A stretch of DNA of 11,789 nt, taken from Flavobacterium sp. GTDB lineage: Bacteria; Bacteroidota; Bacteroidia; Flavobacteriales; Flavobacteriaceae. Below, one piece after another: positions 1 through 6,924 of the stretch. Numbering within the stretch: position 1 is the first letter of the stretch; every line of letters starts with the position of its first letter. The notes below the pieces were generated by a model, which was not told the DNA's origin, ran no database searches, and saw only the letters and a list, made by a program, of their open reading frames with translations. Position numbers and translations under genes: made by a program. The stretch lies in the NCBI GenBank assembly GCA_027483785.1, contig JAIXTU010000242.1:1-11789 (forward strand), read 5' to 3'.

Positions 1-1
1 A

Positions 2-1075
2 AACGACTTAGATTTTGAAACCATTCAATGGCTGGAAAACTTCTTGGCTAACTATGAAAACACGGTAATTGTTGTTTCGCACGACCGTCACTTTTTAGAC
101 GCAGTTTGTACGCATATTTCGGATATAGATTTTGGAAAAATAAACCACTACTCGGGTAACTATACGTTTTGGTACGAATCATCGCAATTAGCGGCAAAAC
201 AGCGCGCGCAACAAAATAAGAAAGCGGAAGAAAAGAAAGCCGAATTAGAGGAATTCATTCGTCGTTTTAGCGCCAACGTAGCAAAATCGAAACAAGCTAC
301 ATCGCGTAAAAAGATGATAAGCAAATTGAATATTTCGGAAATCAAGCCTTCCAGCAGACGCTATCCAGCGATTATTTTCGATCAAGAGCGCGAAGCTGGA
401 GATCAGATTTTGAACATCAAAGGTTTGTCGGCTAGTTTAGATGGCGAAGTTTTGTTTCAGAATGTGGATTTAAACATGGCAAAAGGCGATAAAATAATCG
501 TGTTTTCGAAAGATTCGCGCGCTACCTCAGCCTTTTACGAAATCATCAACGGCGATATGAAAGCCGATGCAGGTTCTTTTGAATGGGGTGTTACAACCAA
601 CCAAGCGTATTTACCGCTTGATAATCACGCGTTTTTTAACAACGATTATACTTTAGTTGATTGGTTACGCCAATATGCGAAAACGGAAGAAGAACGCGAT
701 GAAGTTTATATAAGAGGTTTTCTTGGAAAAATGATTTTCTCTGGAGAGGAAGCTTTGAAAACGTCTCGTGTTTTATCGGGTGGCGAAAAAGTTCGTTGTA
801 TGATTTCGCGCATGATGATGGAACGCGCTAATGTGCTCATGCTCGACGAACCTACGAATCACCTTGATTTGGAATCGATTACTGCATTCAACAATTCACT
901 AAAAAACTTTAAAGGCTCGGTTTTGCTCACTACGCACGATCACGAGTTTGCGCAAACTGTGGGTAACCGCATGTTGGAACTTACTCCAAACGGCGCTATT
1001 GACCGCTACATGCTGTTCGACGACTATTTAGACGATCCGAAAGTACAGGAACTCCGCGCGAAGATGTATTTTTAA
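2..1075 (+). CDS. ABC-F family ATPase, YbiT-like, 3' part (5' end outside window)
   Basis: This is the C-terminal 357 residues of a ribosome-associated ABC-F protein. These are soluble twin-ATPase proteins that act at the tRNA exit site of stalled or starting ribosomes and are not transporters. The reading frame is open from nt 2 and begins just after the Walker B of the first ATPase domain (NDLDFET, then VSHDRHF, the H-switch, at about residues 24-30). A charged helical linker (about 60-110, rich in K/E/Q) corresponds to the P-site tRNA interaction motif. The second domain has signature LSGGEK (nt 773-790), Walker B VLMLDEP with the catalytic Glu, and a THD H-switch. Its Walker A position reads VFSKDSRATSA (nt 500-532), so the glycines and the Lys are lost. 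The C-terminal tail (IDRYMLFDDYLDDPK) resembles the YbiT group. A TTG at nt 44 is an internal codon, not the start. The family call is firm; the YbiT subgroup is from recalled similarity. Confidence 0.93.
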   Translation, partial: NDLDFETIQWLENFLANYENTVIVVSHDRHFLDAVCTHISDIDFGKINHYSGNYTFWYESSQLAAKQRAQQNKKAEEKKAELEEFIRRFSANVAKSKQATSRKKMISKLNISEIKPSSRRYPAIIFDQEREAGDQILNIKGLSASLDGEVLFQNVDLNMAKGDKIIVFSKDSRATSAFYEIINGDMKADAGSFEWGVTTNQAYLPLDNHAFFNNDYTLVDWLRQYAKTEEERDEVYIRGFLGKMIFSGEEALKTSRVLSGGEKVRCMISRMMMERANVLMLDEPTNHLDLESITAFNNSLKNFKGSVLLTTHDHEFAQTVGNRMLELTPNGAIDRYMLFDDYLDDPKVQELRAKMYF

Positions 1076-1184
1076 TAGAAATTCGAAATTTTTATTTGGC
1101 GTTCTGAACACGGCCGATAAATCATCGCATTTATTGCTATATTTCAGGTAAGTAACGGAGTTTTATATGAAACCTGCTTCACGT

Positions 1185-1312
1185 ATCGTTGCGCACTCTT
1201 TTCCGCAACACCGATGGAAGCGACATCCTTTTGCCGGAGGTACGAAGGCAAAAGATACAGCGGACAGCGGGACGGCGAGGAGGAATCGACGACGCCGGGT
1301 TGCCCAAAAAAA
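1185..1312 (-). ncRNA. Structured intergenic element, copy 1 (flavobacterial dispersed motif, possibly Flavo-1-like)
   Basis: Three hairpins lie in a row in the gap between the ABC-F gene and the kinase gene. They are GTTGCG/CGCAAC (1188-1193 with 1204-1209), CTTTTGCC/GGCAAAAG (1228-1235 with 1247-1254, 11-nt loop) and CGGCG/CGCCG (1273-1277 with 1293-1297). On the minus strand the element starts with seven Ts directly after the kinase stop codon, followed by GGGCA, and contains TCCCGCTGTCC (1262-1272). The same landmarks recur in the same order at 9937-10092 after ppx. From memory, intergenic sequences of this form are dispersed through flavobacterial genomes, and the Rfam Flavo-1 RNA motif may describe them. 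I could not check that. The strand is chosen because both copies read in the direction of the gene they follow; the functional strand is unproven. Confidence 0.45.
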
Positions 1313-2725
1313 TCAAGATACGTTCTTGGGTAAGAAAACAAAAAACGTAGAGCCTTGATTTTCGGAACTGCTTACCGTGACAAAACCGTTGTGATTGTCG
1401 ACAATTTTCTTGACAATGGCCAATCCAATGCCCGTACCTGAATACGATGAGGTTGGATGCAATCGTTGAAACAATTCGAAAATTTTCTCTTTAAATGCCT
1501 CGTTAAAACCAATACCATTGTCAGAAATGGAAATTTGATAATACTCGGAAAACTGTGATTTAAAGCCAAAAGCTGTGACTTCTTTATCGGAAACAACCTT
1601 ATTATGAACCGCTATATACGGTTTTACGTTAGGTGCCACATATTTCATAGCATTTGAAAAAACATTAATCAACAATTGCGGAAACTGTTTTTTTATAACC
1701 TCAATGCGCGAAGTGCCACTGACAATGATGATGGTTCCGGTAGCTTCAATTTCTTCTTGATTTTCAAACTGAATTTTGGCGACTAAATCATAAAAATCGG
1801 CAGGTTCTGCTTTAAATTGCTCGGCATTCAAACGCGAATACGACAATAAATCTTGGATTAAATCCTGCATGCGCTTGGCGGCATCTTGCGTTCGAAGCAA
1901 ATAATACTTGGTTTGTTCGCTAACTTCGCTCGAATCTTGATTCACCACGCGCGACAAAAACGTTTGAATCTTACGCAGTGGCTCTTGCAAATCGTGCGAC
2001 GAAATGTAGTTAAACGATTCCAACTCTTTGTTCATGTTTTTGAGTTCGATGTTTCGGTTGGCCAGCTCTAAGTTTCGTTGGGCCAAATCTTCCTGAAAAG
2101 CATTAGATCGCTCCAGTTCTCGTGTAATTCCCAAATAAGAAAACACAACGATTACGAAACTTAAAACACTTAAAACAGCCGTGAGCAATGGCGCTAGGGT
2201 CGATTCTTGCGACAATAAGGCTTGTCGTTTTTTGAGTAAAATAATTTCTTCGTTGATGATTTCTTTGTTCAAAGCACGAATTTCTTCCATGATAGAACGC
2301 GCTACCAACCAGCGTTTCGTCGAAATTTTAATAGAATCGGCGTCGCGCATAATCGCATCCATGAAACGAATTCGACGATCGATGTTTTGCTTGAGTTCGA
2401 GCATGCGCTGTTGCTGTTCAAAATTATCGCTTATTAGCGCGCTGCTTCTGTTGTATGCTGCCAAAGTGGCTTTTACCGCCTGTGAATACTGTTGTTTAAA
2501 GACAGGCTCTCGGCTAAGGACGTAAGCGCGTTGCGAAGATTCGGCATCTTTTAAATGAGAAAACAAATCGTTTACCTGAAACATCACGTTGTTGGTATGA
2601 CTCACCAAGCGCGAGGCGTTTGCCATATTGCCAGATCGTACGAAAGAAATCACCGACAAGGATACCAACAAAGCAGCAGCTAATATGAAGATATATTTAA
2701 TGTGCTTGAGGTGCTTTTGCGGCAT
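1313..2725 (-). CDS. Membrane-bound CHASE3-domain sensor histidine kinase
   Basis: A 470-residue two-component sensor kinase that would autophosphorylate on His and pass the phosphate to an unidentified response regulator. The N-terminal membrane helix is at about 11-28. An extracytoplasmic CHASE3 sensor region follows at about 40-175 (helical, with the typical DAESSQRAYVL stretch at 60-70), then a second membrane helix at about 177-200. A coiled-coil stretch (about 201-238) leads into the dimerisation and phosphoacceptor domain with SHDLQEPLRK, His244. The ATPase domain (about 300-468) has the N box NVFSNAMKY (354-362), the G1 box DNGIGF (402-407) and the G2 box GTGIGLAIVKK (430-440). All catalytic boxes look intact. 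There is no HAMP or receiver domain and no response regulator gene in the window, so it is an orphan kinase here. It is transcribed divergently from pyrR. The signal sensed cannot be read from the sequence. Confidence 0.93.
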   Translation of the reverse strand: MPQKHLKHIKYIFILAAALLVSLSVISFVRSGNMANASRLVSHTNNVMFQVNDLFSHLKDAESSQRAYVLSREPVFKQQYSQAVKATLAAYNRSSALISDNFEQQQRMLELKQNIDRRIRFMDAIMRDADSIKISTKRWLVARSIMEEIRALNKEIINEEIILLKKRQALLSQESTLAPLLTAVLSVLSFVIVVFSYLGITRELERSNAFQEDLAQRNLELANRNIELKNMNKELESFNYISSHDLQEPLRKIQTFLSRVVNQDSSEVSEQTKYYLLRTQDAAKRMQDLIQDLLSYSRLNAEQFKAEPADFYDLVAKIQFENQEEIEATGTIIIVSGTSRIEVIKKQFPQLLINVFSNAMKYVAPNVKPYIAVHNKVVSDKEVTAFGFKSQFSEYYQISISDNGIGFNEAFKEKIFELFQRLHPTSSYSGTGIGLAIVKKIVDNHNGFVTVSSSENQGSTFFVFLPKNVS

Positions 2726-2749
2726 GTTGGGCGAATTTCAGCGAAGCTA

Positions 2750-2777
2750 CAAAGTTTAACCGAATACCGATTTACAA
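2750..2777 (-). promoter_or_regulatory. Weak candidate promoter for the histidine kinase
   Basis: On the minus strand TAAACTTTG (2758-2750) lies 24 nt before the kinase ATG. A TTG (2777-2775) lies 16 nt further upstream. This resembles the Bacteroidetes TTG / TAnnTTTG promoter but has three bases, not two, between TA and TTTG, so it is only a candidate. Confidence 0.25.
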
Positions 2778-2806
2778 GATTTTCAGGTTTATGCTGTAAG
2801 ATTTCC

Positions 2807-2816
2807 CGTTCGAACG
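2807..2816. repeat. 10-bp perfect palindrome in the divergent kinase/pyrR intergenic region
   Basis: CGTTCGAACG is a perfect palindrome located between the two divergent start codons, about 46 nt upstream of the pyrR -33-like TTG. It could be an operator, but a single 10-bp palindrome can occur by chance and no second copy was noticed in the window. Confidence 0.2.
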
Positions 2817-2861
2817 ATTTAAACCGACACTAAATTTGTTGGAAATCTAGCCTATTTATAA

Positions 2862-2891
2862 TTGCACAGCGGCGTATAATTTTTACCTTTG
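2862..2891 (+). promoter_or_regulatory. Bacteroidetes-type promoter of the pyrR-pyrB cluster
   Basis: TACCTTTG (2884-2891) fits the Bacteroidetes -7 consensus TAnnTTTG exactly. A TTG (2862-2864) sits 19 nt upstream of it as the -33 element. The pyrR ATG starts 22 nt after the -7 box, so the 5' leader would be only about 16-18 nt. The same TACCTTTG octamer with a similarly spaced TTG precedes smpB. Confidence 0.65.
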
Positions 2892-2913
2892 ACCAATACA
2901 ACAAAATAGTGAA

Positions 2914-3465
2914 ATGAGCCACAGGTTGCTACTCAACGGCAAAGAAATAGAAGTGATTCTTAATCGCTTGGCCTGCCAGCTTCTTGAAAAACACGGCGAT
3001 TTTTCCAACACCGTTTTAATTGGTATTCAGCCGCGAGGAGCCTTTCTCGTAGAACGAATTTCTGCCCTACTGCAAAACGAGTATCAGGTTAAAAATCTGA
3101 AAACAGGTTTGTTGGATATTACCTTTTTTCGAGATGATTTCAGACGTCATAATAAAAGTCTGGAAGCCAATCAAACGCAAATTGATTTTTTGGTCGAAGA
3201 CAAGAAAGTTGTTTTTATAGACGATGTATTGTTTACCGGACGCAGTATTCGAGCGGCACTTACCGCCATTCAAAGCTTCGGCCGACCGGCAGTTATCGAA
3301 CTTTTGGTACTAATCGACCGCCGTTTTAGTCGCGACTTACCCATACAACCCGATTACCGAGGCCGTCAGGTTGATGCCATTAACAACGAACGCGTTGTCG
3401 TTTCCTGGGGAAGCGATGCTAGTGAAAATGCTGTTTACTTAAAACGAACCCAAACTGAATTATGA
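2914..3465 (+). CDS. pyrR: PyrR: uracil phosphoribosyltransferase / pyr regulator
   Basis: A 183-residue type I phosphoribosyltransferase of the PyrR family. PyrR binds UMP/UTP, regulates pyr operon mRNA in many bacteria and has uracil phosphoribosyltransferase activity. The PRPP-binding loop VVFIDDVLFTGRS lies at residues 99-111. The PyrR-typical stretches DITFFRDDFRR (68-78) and IDRRFSRDLPIQPDYRG (134-150) are present. The length matches the family (about 180). The start follows a clear promoter and leaves no good upstream alternative; there is no Shine-Dalgarno sequence, as is common in Bacteroidetes. Its TGA overlaps the pyrB ATG (ATGA, 4 nt), implying translational coupling. The predicted leader is too short to hold a PyrR-dependent attenuator, so whether it regulates this operon or serves mainly as a salvage enzyme is open. 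Confidence 0.93.
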   Translation: MSHRLLLNGKEIEVILNRLACQLLEKHGDFSNTVLIGIQPRGAFLVERISALLQNEYQVKNLKTGLLDITFFRDDFRRHNKSLEANQTQIDFLVEDKKVVFIDDVLFTGRSIRAALTAIQSFGRPAVIELLVLIDRRFSRDLPIQPDYRGRQVDAINNERVVVSWGSDASENAVYLKRTQTEL

Positions 3466-4388
3466 GCACCCTAAGCGTCGATCACCTGCTGGGCATCAAA
3501 TACTTGCAACCGCAAGACATAGCGCTGATTTTCCAAACAGCCGATCAATTCAAAGAAGTAATCAACCGGCCGATCAAAAAAGTACCGTCGTTACGCGATA
3601 TCACTGTAGCAAACATCTTTTTTGAAAACTCAACACGTACAAAACTCTCTTTTGAGTTGGCACAAAAACGCCTTTCTGCCGATGTAATAAGTTTCTCTGC
3701 TGCGCAATCGTCTGTAAAAAAAGGAGAAACCTTACTCGATACAGTCAATAATATCTTAGCGATGAAAGTCGACATGGTCGTTATGCGGCATTCATTCGCC
3801 GGAGCAGCTCATTTTTTAGCAAAGCACGTCAATGCTCGTATCATTAATGCAGGCGACGGTGCCCACGAACACCCAACACAAGGCTTGCTAGACAGTTACA
3901 GCATTCGCGAAAAACTCGGCGAAGTAGGTGGGAAAAAGGTAGTTATTGTTGGAGATATTTTGCACTCACGTGTGGCGCTATCAAATATTTTTGCACTGAA
4001 AATGCTTGGCGCAGAAGTAAAAGTGTGCGGCCCATCTTCGTTGATTCCTAAATTTATAGAAAGCTTGGGTGTTACGGTTGAAACCGACTTGCGAAAGGCT
4101 TTGGAATGGTGTGATGTAGCCAACATGCTTCGCGTACAGAACGAGCGTATGGATTTCAGTTATTTTCCGAACAGTCGAGAGTATGCTATGCGTTACGGAA
4201 TCAACAAAGAATTGATGGAATCGCTTTCGAAAGAAATTGTGATTATGCATCCCGGACCGATCAATCGCGGTGTGGAAATCACTTCGGAAGTCGCTGATTC
4301 CGGACAATCCATCATTTTGAACCAAGTGGAAAACGGCGTTGCCATCCGTATGGCAGTTATTTACTTATTAGCTGAGAAAATTCGTTAA
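3462..4388 (+). CDS. pyrB: Aspartate carbamoyltransferase catalytic subunit
   Basis: A 308-residue enzyme that condenses carbamoyl phosphate with aspartate to carbamoyl-aspartate, the committed step of de novo pyrimidine synthesis in the cytoplasm. The carbamoyl-phosphate motif STRT is at residues 57-60 (ENSTRTKLSFE). The mobile loop SSVKKGET lies at 83-90, HPTQ at 137-140, and HPGPINRG at 263-270. Length and motif order are those of the family, and all key residues look intact. It overlaps pyrR by four bases and is almost certainly co-transcribed with it. No pyrI regulatory-subunit gene follows, so the enzyme is probably of the unregulated trimer type or works with a distant partner. The gap to the next gene is 34 nt. 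Confidence 0.96.
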   Translation: MSTLSVDHLLGIKYLQPQDIALIFQTADQFKEVINRPIKKVPSLRDITVANIFFENSTRTKLSFELAQKRLSADVISFSAAQSSVKKGETLLDTVNNILAMKVDMVVMRHSFAGAAHFLAKHVNARIINAGDGAHEHPTQGLLDSYSIREKLGEVGGKKVVIVGDILHSRVALSNIFALKMLGAEVKVCGPSSLIPKFIESLGVTVETDLRKALEWCDVANMLRVQNERMDFSYFPNSREYAMRYGINKELMESLSKEIVIMHPGPINRGVEITSEVADSGQSIILNQVENGVAIRMAVIYLLAEKIR

Positions 4389-4422
4389 AATATCGTAATT
4401 TGCTGCTTAGAATTCAGGAGCC

Positions 4423-4755
4423 ATGAAAGTAGAAGCACACGGACATACCAACATCTTAAAAGACACGCAAGGTGATCTTACAGCTTTTATCATGAAGGTG
4501 TCTCACGAACACAAATCGTTTTCAGACAAAAATTTAGTAGTGGATTTATCTGCACATCAATCGCTCACAAAAAAACACCTAATCGAATTCACTCCGCTTT
4601 GTCGCATGCATTCAAAAGGGAAGAAGTCGTTTGTCATTGTCTGTGAAAACGTGAACTTTACCGAAATGCCTAAAGAATTGGTGGTGGTACCGACCCGACA
4701 AGAAGCGCTAGACCTCATCGAAATGGACGAAATAGAGCGCGATTTAGGATTTTAA
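4423..4755 (+). CDS. Small conserved STAS-like protein upstream of RNase Z
   Basis: A 110-residue soluble protein without a signal peptide or membrane segment. Alternating strands and helices (KNLVVDLSAH at about 36-45, KKSFVIVCENVNF at about 67-79, KELVVVPTRQEALDLIEMDEI to the end) suggest a STAS-like fold. From memory, similar 110-residue proteins ending in an acidic EMEEIERDLGF-type tail stand directly before rnz in many flavobacteria and are often misnamed ribonuclease Z. There is no metallo-beta-lactamase motif here, so that name should not be used. An AGGAG (4416-4420) sits only 2 nt from the ATG, closer than is normal for a Shine-Dalgarno sequence. It lies in the pyrR-pdxH cluster, 11 nt before rnz. 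Function is unknown; a role with RNase Z is only suggested by position. Confidence 0.8.
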   Translation: MKVEAHGHTNILKDTQGDLTAFIMKVSHEHKSFSDKNLVVDLSAHQSLTKKHLIEFTPLCRMHSKGKKSFVIVCENVNFTEMPKELVVVPTRQEALDLIEMDEIERDLGF

Positions 4756-4766
4756 CAAACAATGCC

Positions 4767-5690
4767 TTGAATTTAACCATATTAGGTTGTTACGCAGCTA
4801 CTCCACGAACGTTCTCTAACCCAACCTCTCAGGTTTTAGAAATCCGCGAACGTATTTTTTTAATCGATTGTGCCGAAGGAACACAAGTTGCCTTGAGAAG
4901 GAACAAGATTAAGTTCGGAAAAATCAATCATATTTTTATCTCGCATTTACACGGCGATCATTTTTATGGCTTAATCGGATTGATTTCGTCGTTTGCCTTA
5001 CTCAATCGAACCACAGAACTCCACGTTTACGGTCCAGAAGGCATTAAAGAAGTGATTTTACTTCAGCTAAAACTCGCCAAAGCATTTACGCAATATCCGC
5101 TGTACTTTCACGAACTTACTTCGACGGAACCTGAAATCATCTTCGAAGATGAAAAAGTTCGCGTATCAACCATACCGCTACAACACCGCGTGTATACTAA
5201 CGGATTTCTCTTTGAAGAAAAACAACGCGAACGGAAACTAAACGCTGATGCGCTTCGCGAATTTAAAGTAGATGCCAGCCAAATGCACAATTTAAAAGCG
5301 GGTAAAGACTACGTTACCGACAACGGAACACTAATTCCGAACGCTGAACTAACACTCGATCCGCGACGAAGTTTGCGTTATGCCTACTGCTCGGATACAC
5401 AGTATTTTGAAGAACTCGCTACGATGATTAAGGATGTCGACGTTCTGTATCACGAATCGACATTTCTTCAAACCGAAATACATCTGTGCGAACGCACCAA
5501 ACACGCTACAGCCGCACAAGCTGCGAAGATTGCTAAATTGGCTGGAGTTCGAAAACTGATCCTCGGACACTATTCGACTCGCTACGACGGCATCGAACTT
5601 TTCAAAACAGAAGCCGAAGACATTTTTCCCGATGTTCATTTAGCCGACGACGGCAAAAGCTTTAACTTTGAAGTAGATTTTAATTTGTGA
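4767..5690 (+). CDS. rnz: Ribonuclease Z (tRNA 3'-processing endonuclease)
   Basis: A 307-residue metallo-beta-lactamase-fold endonuclease that cuts precursor tRNAs at the 3' side of the discriminator base. The zinc-binding motif HLHGDH is at residues 60-65. Further metal ligands fit His140, Asp210 (CSDT) and His268 (GHYS), and His246 (KHAT) fits the catalytic helper. The spacing matches the short bacterial RNase Z form, including the exosite-arm region at about 150-200. The start is TTG at 4767, because the ensuing sequence NLTILGCYAATPRT aligns with the family N-terminus. There is no in-frame ATG nearby, and the ATG at 4762 is in another frame and stops after two codons. The usual IDCGEGTQ reads IDCAEGTQ (34-41), a mild change. 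The stop is 2 nt before the pdxH ATG. Confidence 0.95.
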   Translation: MNLTILGCYAATPRTFSNPTSQVLEIRERIFLIDCAEGTQVALRRNKIKFGKINHIFISHLHGDHFYGLIGLISSFALLNRTTELHVYGPEGIKEVILLQLKLAKAFTQYPLYFHELTSTEPEIIFEDEKVRVSTIPLQHRVYTNGFLFEEKQRERKLNADALREFKVDASQMHNLKAGKDYVTDNGTLIPNAELTLDPRRSLRYAYCSDTQYFEELATMIKDVDVLYHESTFLQTEIHLCERTKHATAAQAAKIAKLAGVRKLILGHYSTRYDGIELFKTEAEDIFPDVHLADDGKSFNFEVDFNL

Positions 5691-5692
5691 TC

Positions 5693-6325
5693 ATGGCCGA
5701 TTTAAGCGATTTTAGAAAAGTATACGACAAAGGTTTTTTAGTGGAAACCGATTTACCTAATTCTCCTTTCGATTTATTTGAAAACTGGTTTAAAGCTGCT
5801 GCCGAAAGTGGCACTCACGAAGCCAATGCTATGACACTTGCCACAGCTACAGCCACTAGCTATCCGCGAGCGCGCGTAGTTTTATTGAAGAGTTACGACA
5901 AAAATGGATTTGTATTCTTTACCAATTACGAATCGGCAAAAGGACGTGCTTTAGCTGAAAATCCGAAGGCTTGTCTGGCTTTTTTCTGGGAAGAGCAAGA
6001 ACGCCAAGTAATTATTGAAGGAATTGCAGAAAAAACGAGTCGCGATGTTACACATGCCTACTTTCAATCACGTCCGCGTGAGAGCCAACTCGGCGCATGG
6101 GCATCACCGCAAAGTTCGGAAGCCACCCGAGAAGAACTGATTCAGAAATTAGAGCAACTCAACGAAAAATATCCCGATGAAATTCCTACTCCCGATCATT
6201 GGGGCGGCTATTTAGTGAAACCTACTAAAATTGAATTCTGGCAAGGTCGTCCGAGCCGACTCCACGATCGTATTGTTTTTGAAAACGAAAACGGAAGCTG
6301 GAAACGCTATCGCGTGGCGCCGTAG
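5693..6325 (+). CDS. pdxH: Pyridoxine/pyridoxamine 5'-phosphate oxidase
   Basis: A 210-residue FMN-dependent oxidase that converts pyridoxine or pyridoxamine 5'-phosphate into pyridoxal 5'-phosphate, the last step of vitamin B6 cofactor supply and salvage. FMN and substrate motifs are present in order: RARVVLLK (about 57-64), FFTNYESAKG (about 72-81), ERQVIIEG, the SRPRESQLGAWASPQS stretch, WGGYLVKP, and the C-terminal EFWQGRPSRLHDR followed by WKRYRVAP. The ATG at 5693 is preferred over the in-frame GTG at 5687, because MADLSDFRKVY matches the family N-terminus and the GTG overlaps the rnz stop. It is the last gene of the pyrR-pdxH cluster. The 113 nt that follow contain no recognisable gene or strong terminator. 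Confidence 0.95.
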   Translation: MADLSDFRKVYDKGFLVETDLPNSPFDLFENWFKAAAESGTHEANAMTLATATATSYPRARVVLLKSYDKNGFVFFTNYESAKGRALAENPKACLAFFWEEQERQVIIEGIAEKTSRDVTHAYFQSRPRESQLGAWASPQSSEATREELIQKLEQLNEKYPDEIPTPDHWGGYLVKPTKIEFWQGRPSRLHDRIVFENENGSWKRYRVAP

Positions 6326-6438
6326 CACTTTCGTTTTGAGAAAATTACGATACATCGATGAAAATCCACAGCGAATTTTAATCTTTCTTAACGCTCATCC
6401 CTACTCGATTTCATATCTTTAGCCGACAGCTTAAAGAG

Positions 6439-6924
6439 ATGAGAAAACTGTATGTATTGCGGCATGCGAAAAGTAGCTACGAAGACGGACTACCTGATTT
6501 CGAACGGCGTTTAGCTCGTCGTGGCATTGCCGACATTAAAGCCTTGAGCCAACATTTGTTTCGCATACTTCCCGACGATTTAACCATGTATTGTAGTCTG
6601 GCGAAAAGAACCCAACAAACCTTGCAGTACTATTTGGATTACGCCGATATGAAGTGGACAAACGTGAACTACAAAAATAGTTTATACACCTTTAATGGCC
6701 GCGATCTCGAGAAAGTTATCCGCAGTTTTAACGACGACGGTAACGATGCCTTGGTAGTAGGACACAACGAAGCCCTAACCGAATTTGTTCAGAAATTCGA
6801 TTCCAACTTCACCGAACATATTCCAACTTCAGGTTTTCTAGAATTAGAACTCGACAAAGACTCTTGGGCTGAATTTACCAAAGTAAAAGTGACCTTAAAA
6901 TTGTTTCCAAAAGATATCCGATGA
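6439..6924 (+). CDS. sixA: SixA-like phosphohistidine phosphatase (histidine phosphatase superfamily)
   Basis: A 161-residue cytoplasmic phosphatase of the SixA branch. Members remove phosphate from phosphohistidine in proteins. The catalytic RHAKSS motif has His9 as phosphoacceptor. Supporting residues are RRLARRG (23-29), the SLAKRTQQT region (53-61) and VVGHNEAL with His109. The family's usual SPAxR is SLAKR here, a small deviation. The gene starts a tight cluster: its TGA overlaps the ppk1 ATG by four bases (6921-6924). A near-consensus -7 box TATCTTTA (6414-6421; the last base should be G) lies 17 nt before the ATG, but no good -33 element is seen. The pairing with ppk1, whose catalysis runs through a phosphohistidine, is suggestive but not proof of a shared role. 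The exact substrate is unknown. Confidence 0.88.
   Translation: MRKLYVLRHAKSSYEDGLPDFERRLARRGIADIKALSQHLFRILPDDLTMYCSLAKRTQQTLQYYLDYADMKWTNVNYKNSLYTFNGRDLEKVIRSFNDDGNDALVVGHNEALTEFVQKFDSNFTEHIPTSGFLELELDKDSWAEFTKVKVTLKLFPKDIR

Noticed and set aside
1144..1358. Open frames of about 63-65 codons on both strands between the ABC-F and kinase genes
   Set aside because: They lie over the hairpin element, have low-complexity Arg/Lys/Ser-rich products and lack any family resemblance; one also runs into the 3' end of the kinase gene.
4391..4402. Internal promoter before the STAS-like gene (TAATTTG)
   Set aside because: The spacing between TA and TTTG is one base short of TAnnTTTG and no -33 element is placed properly; the gene is most simply read from the pyrR promoter.
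4423..4755. Calling the 110-aa protein a ribonuclease Z
   Set aside because: It has no HxHxDH motif or other metallo-beta-lactamase feature; the full RNase Z is the next gene.
5687..5692. GTG start for pdxH two codons before the ATG
   Set aside because: The family N-terminus aligns with the ATG at 5693, and the GTG overlaps the rnz stop; it cannot be fully excluded.
6231..6422. 63-codon frame after pdxH
   Set aside because: It starts inside pdxH in another frame, has no recognisable start region or family features, and most of it shadows the gene.
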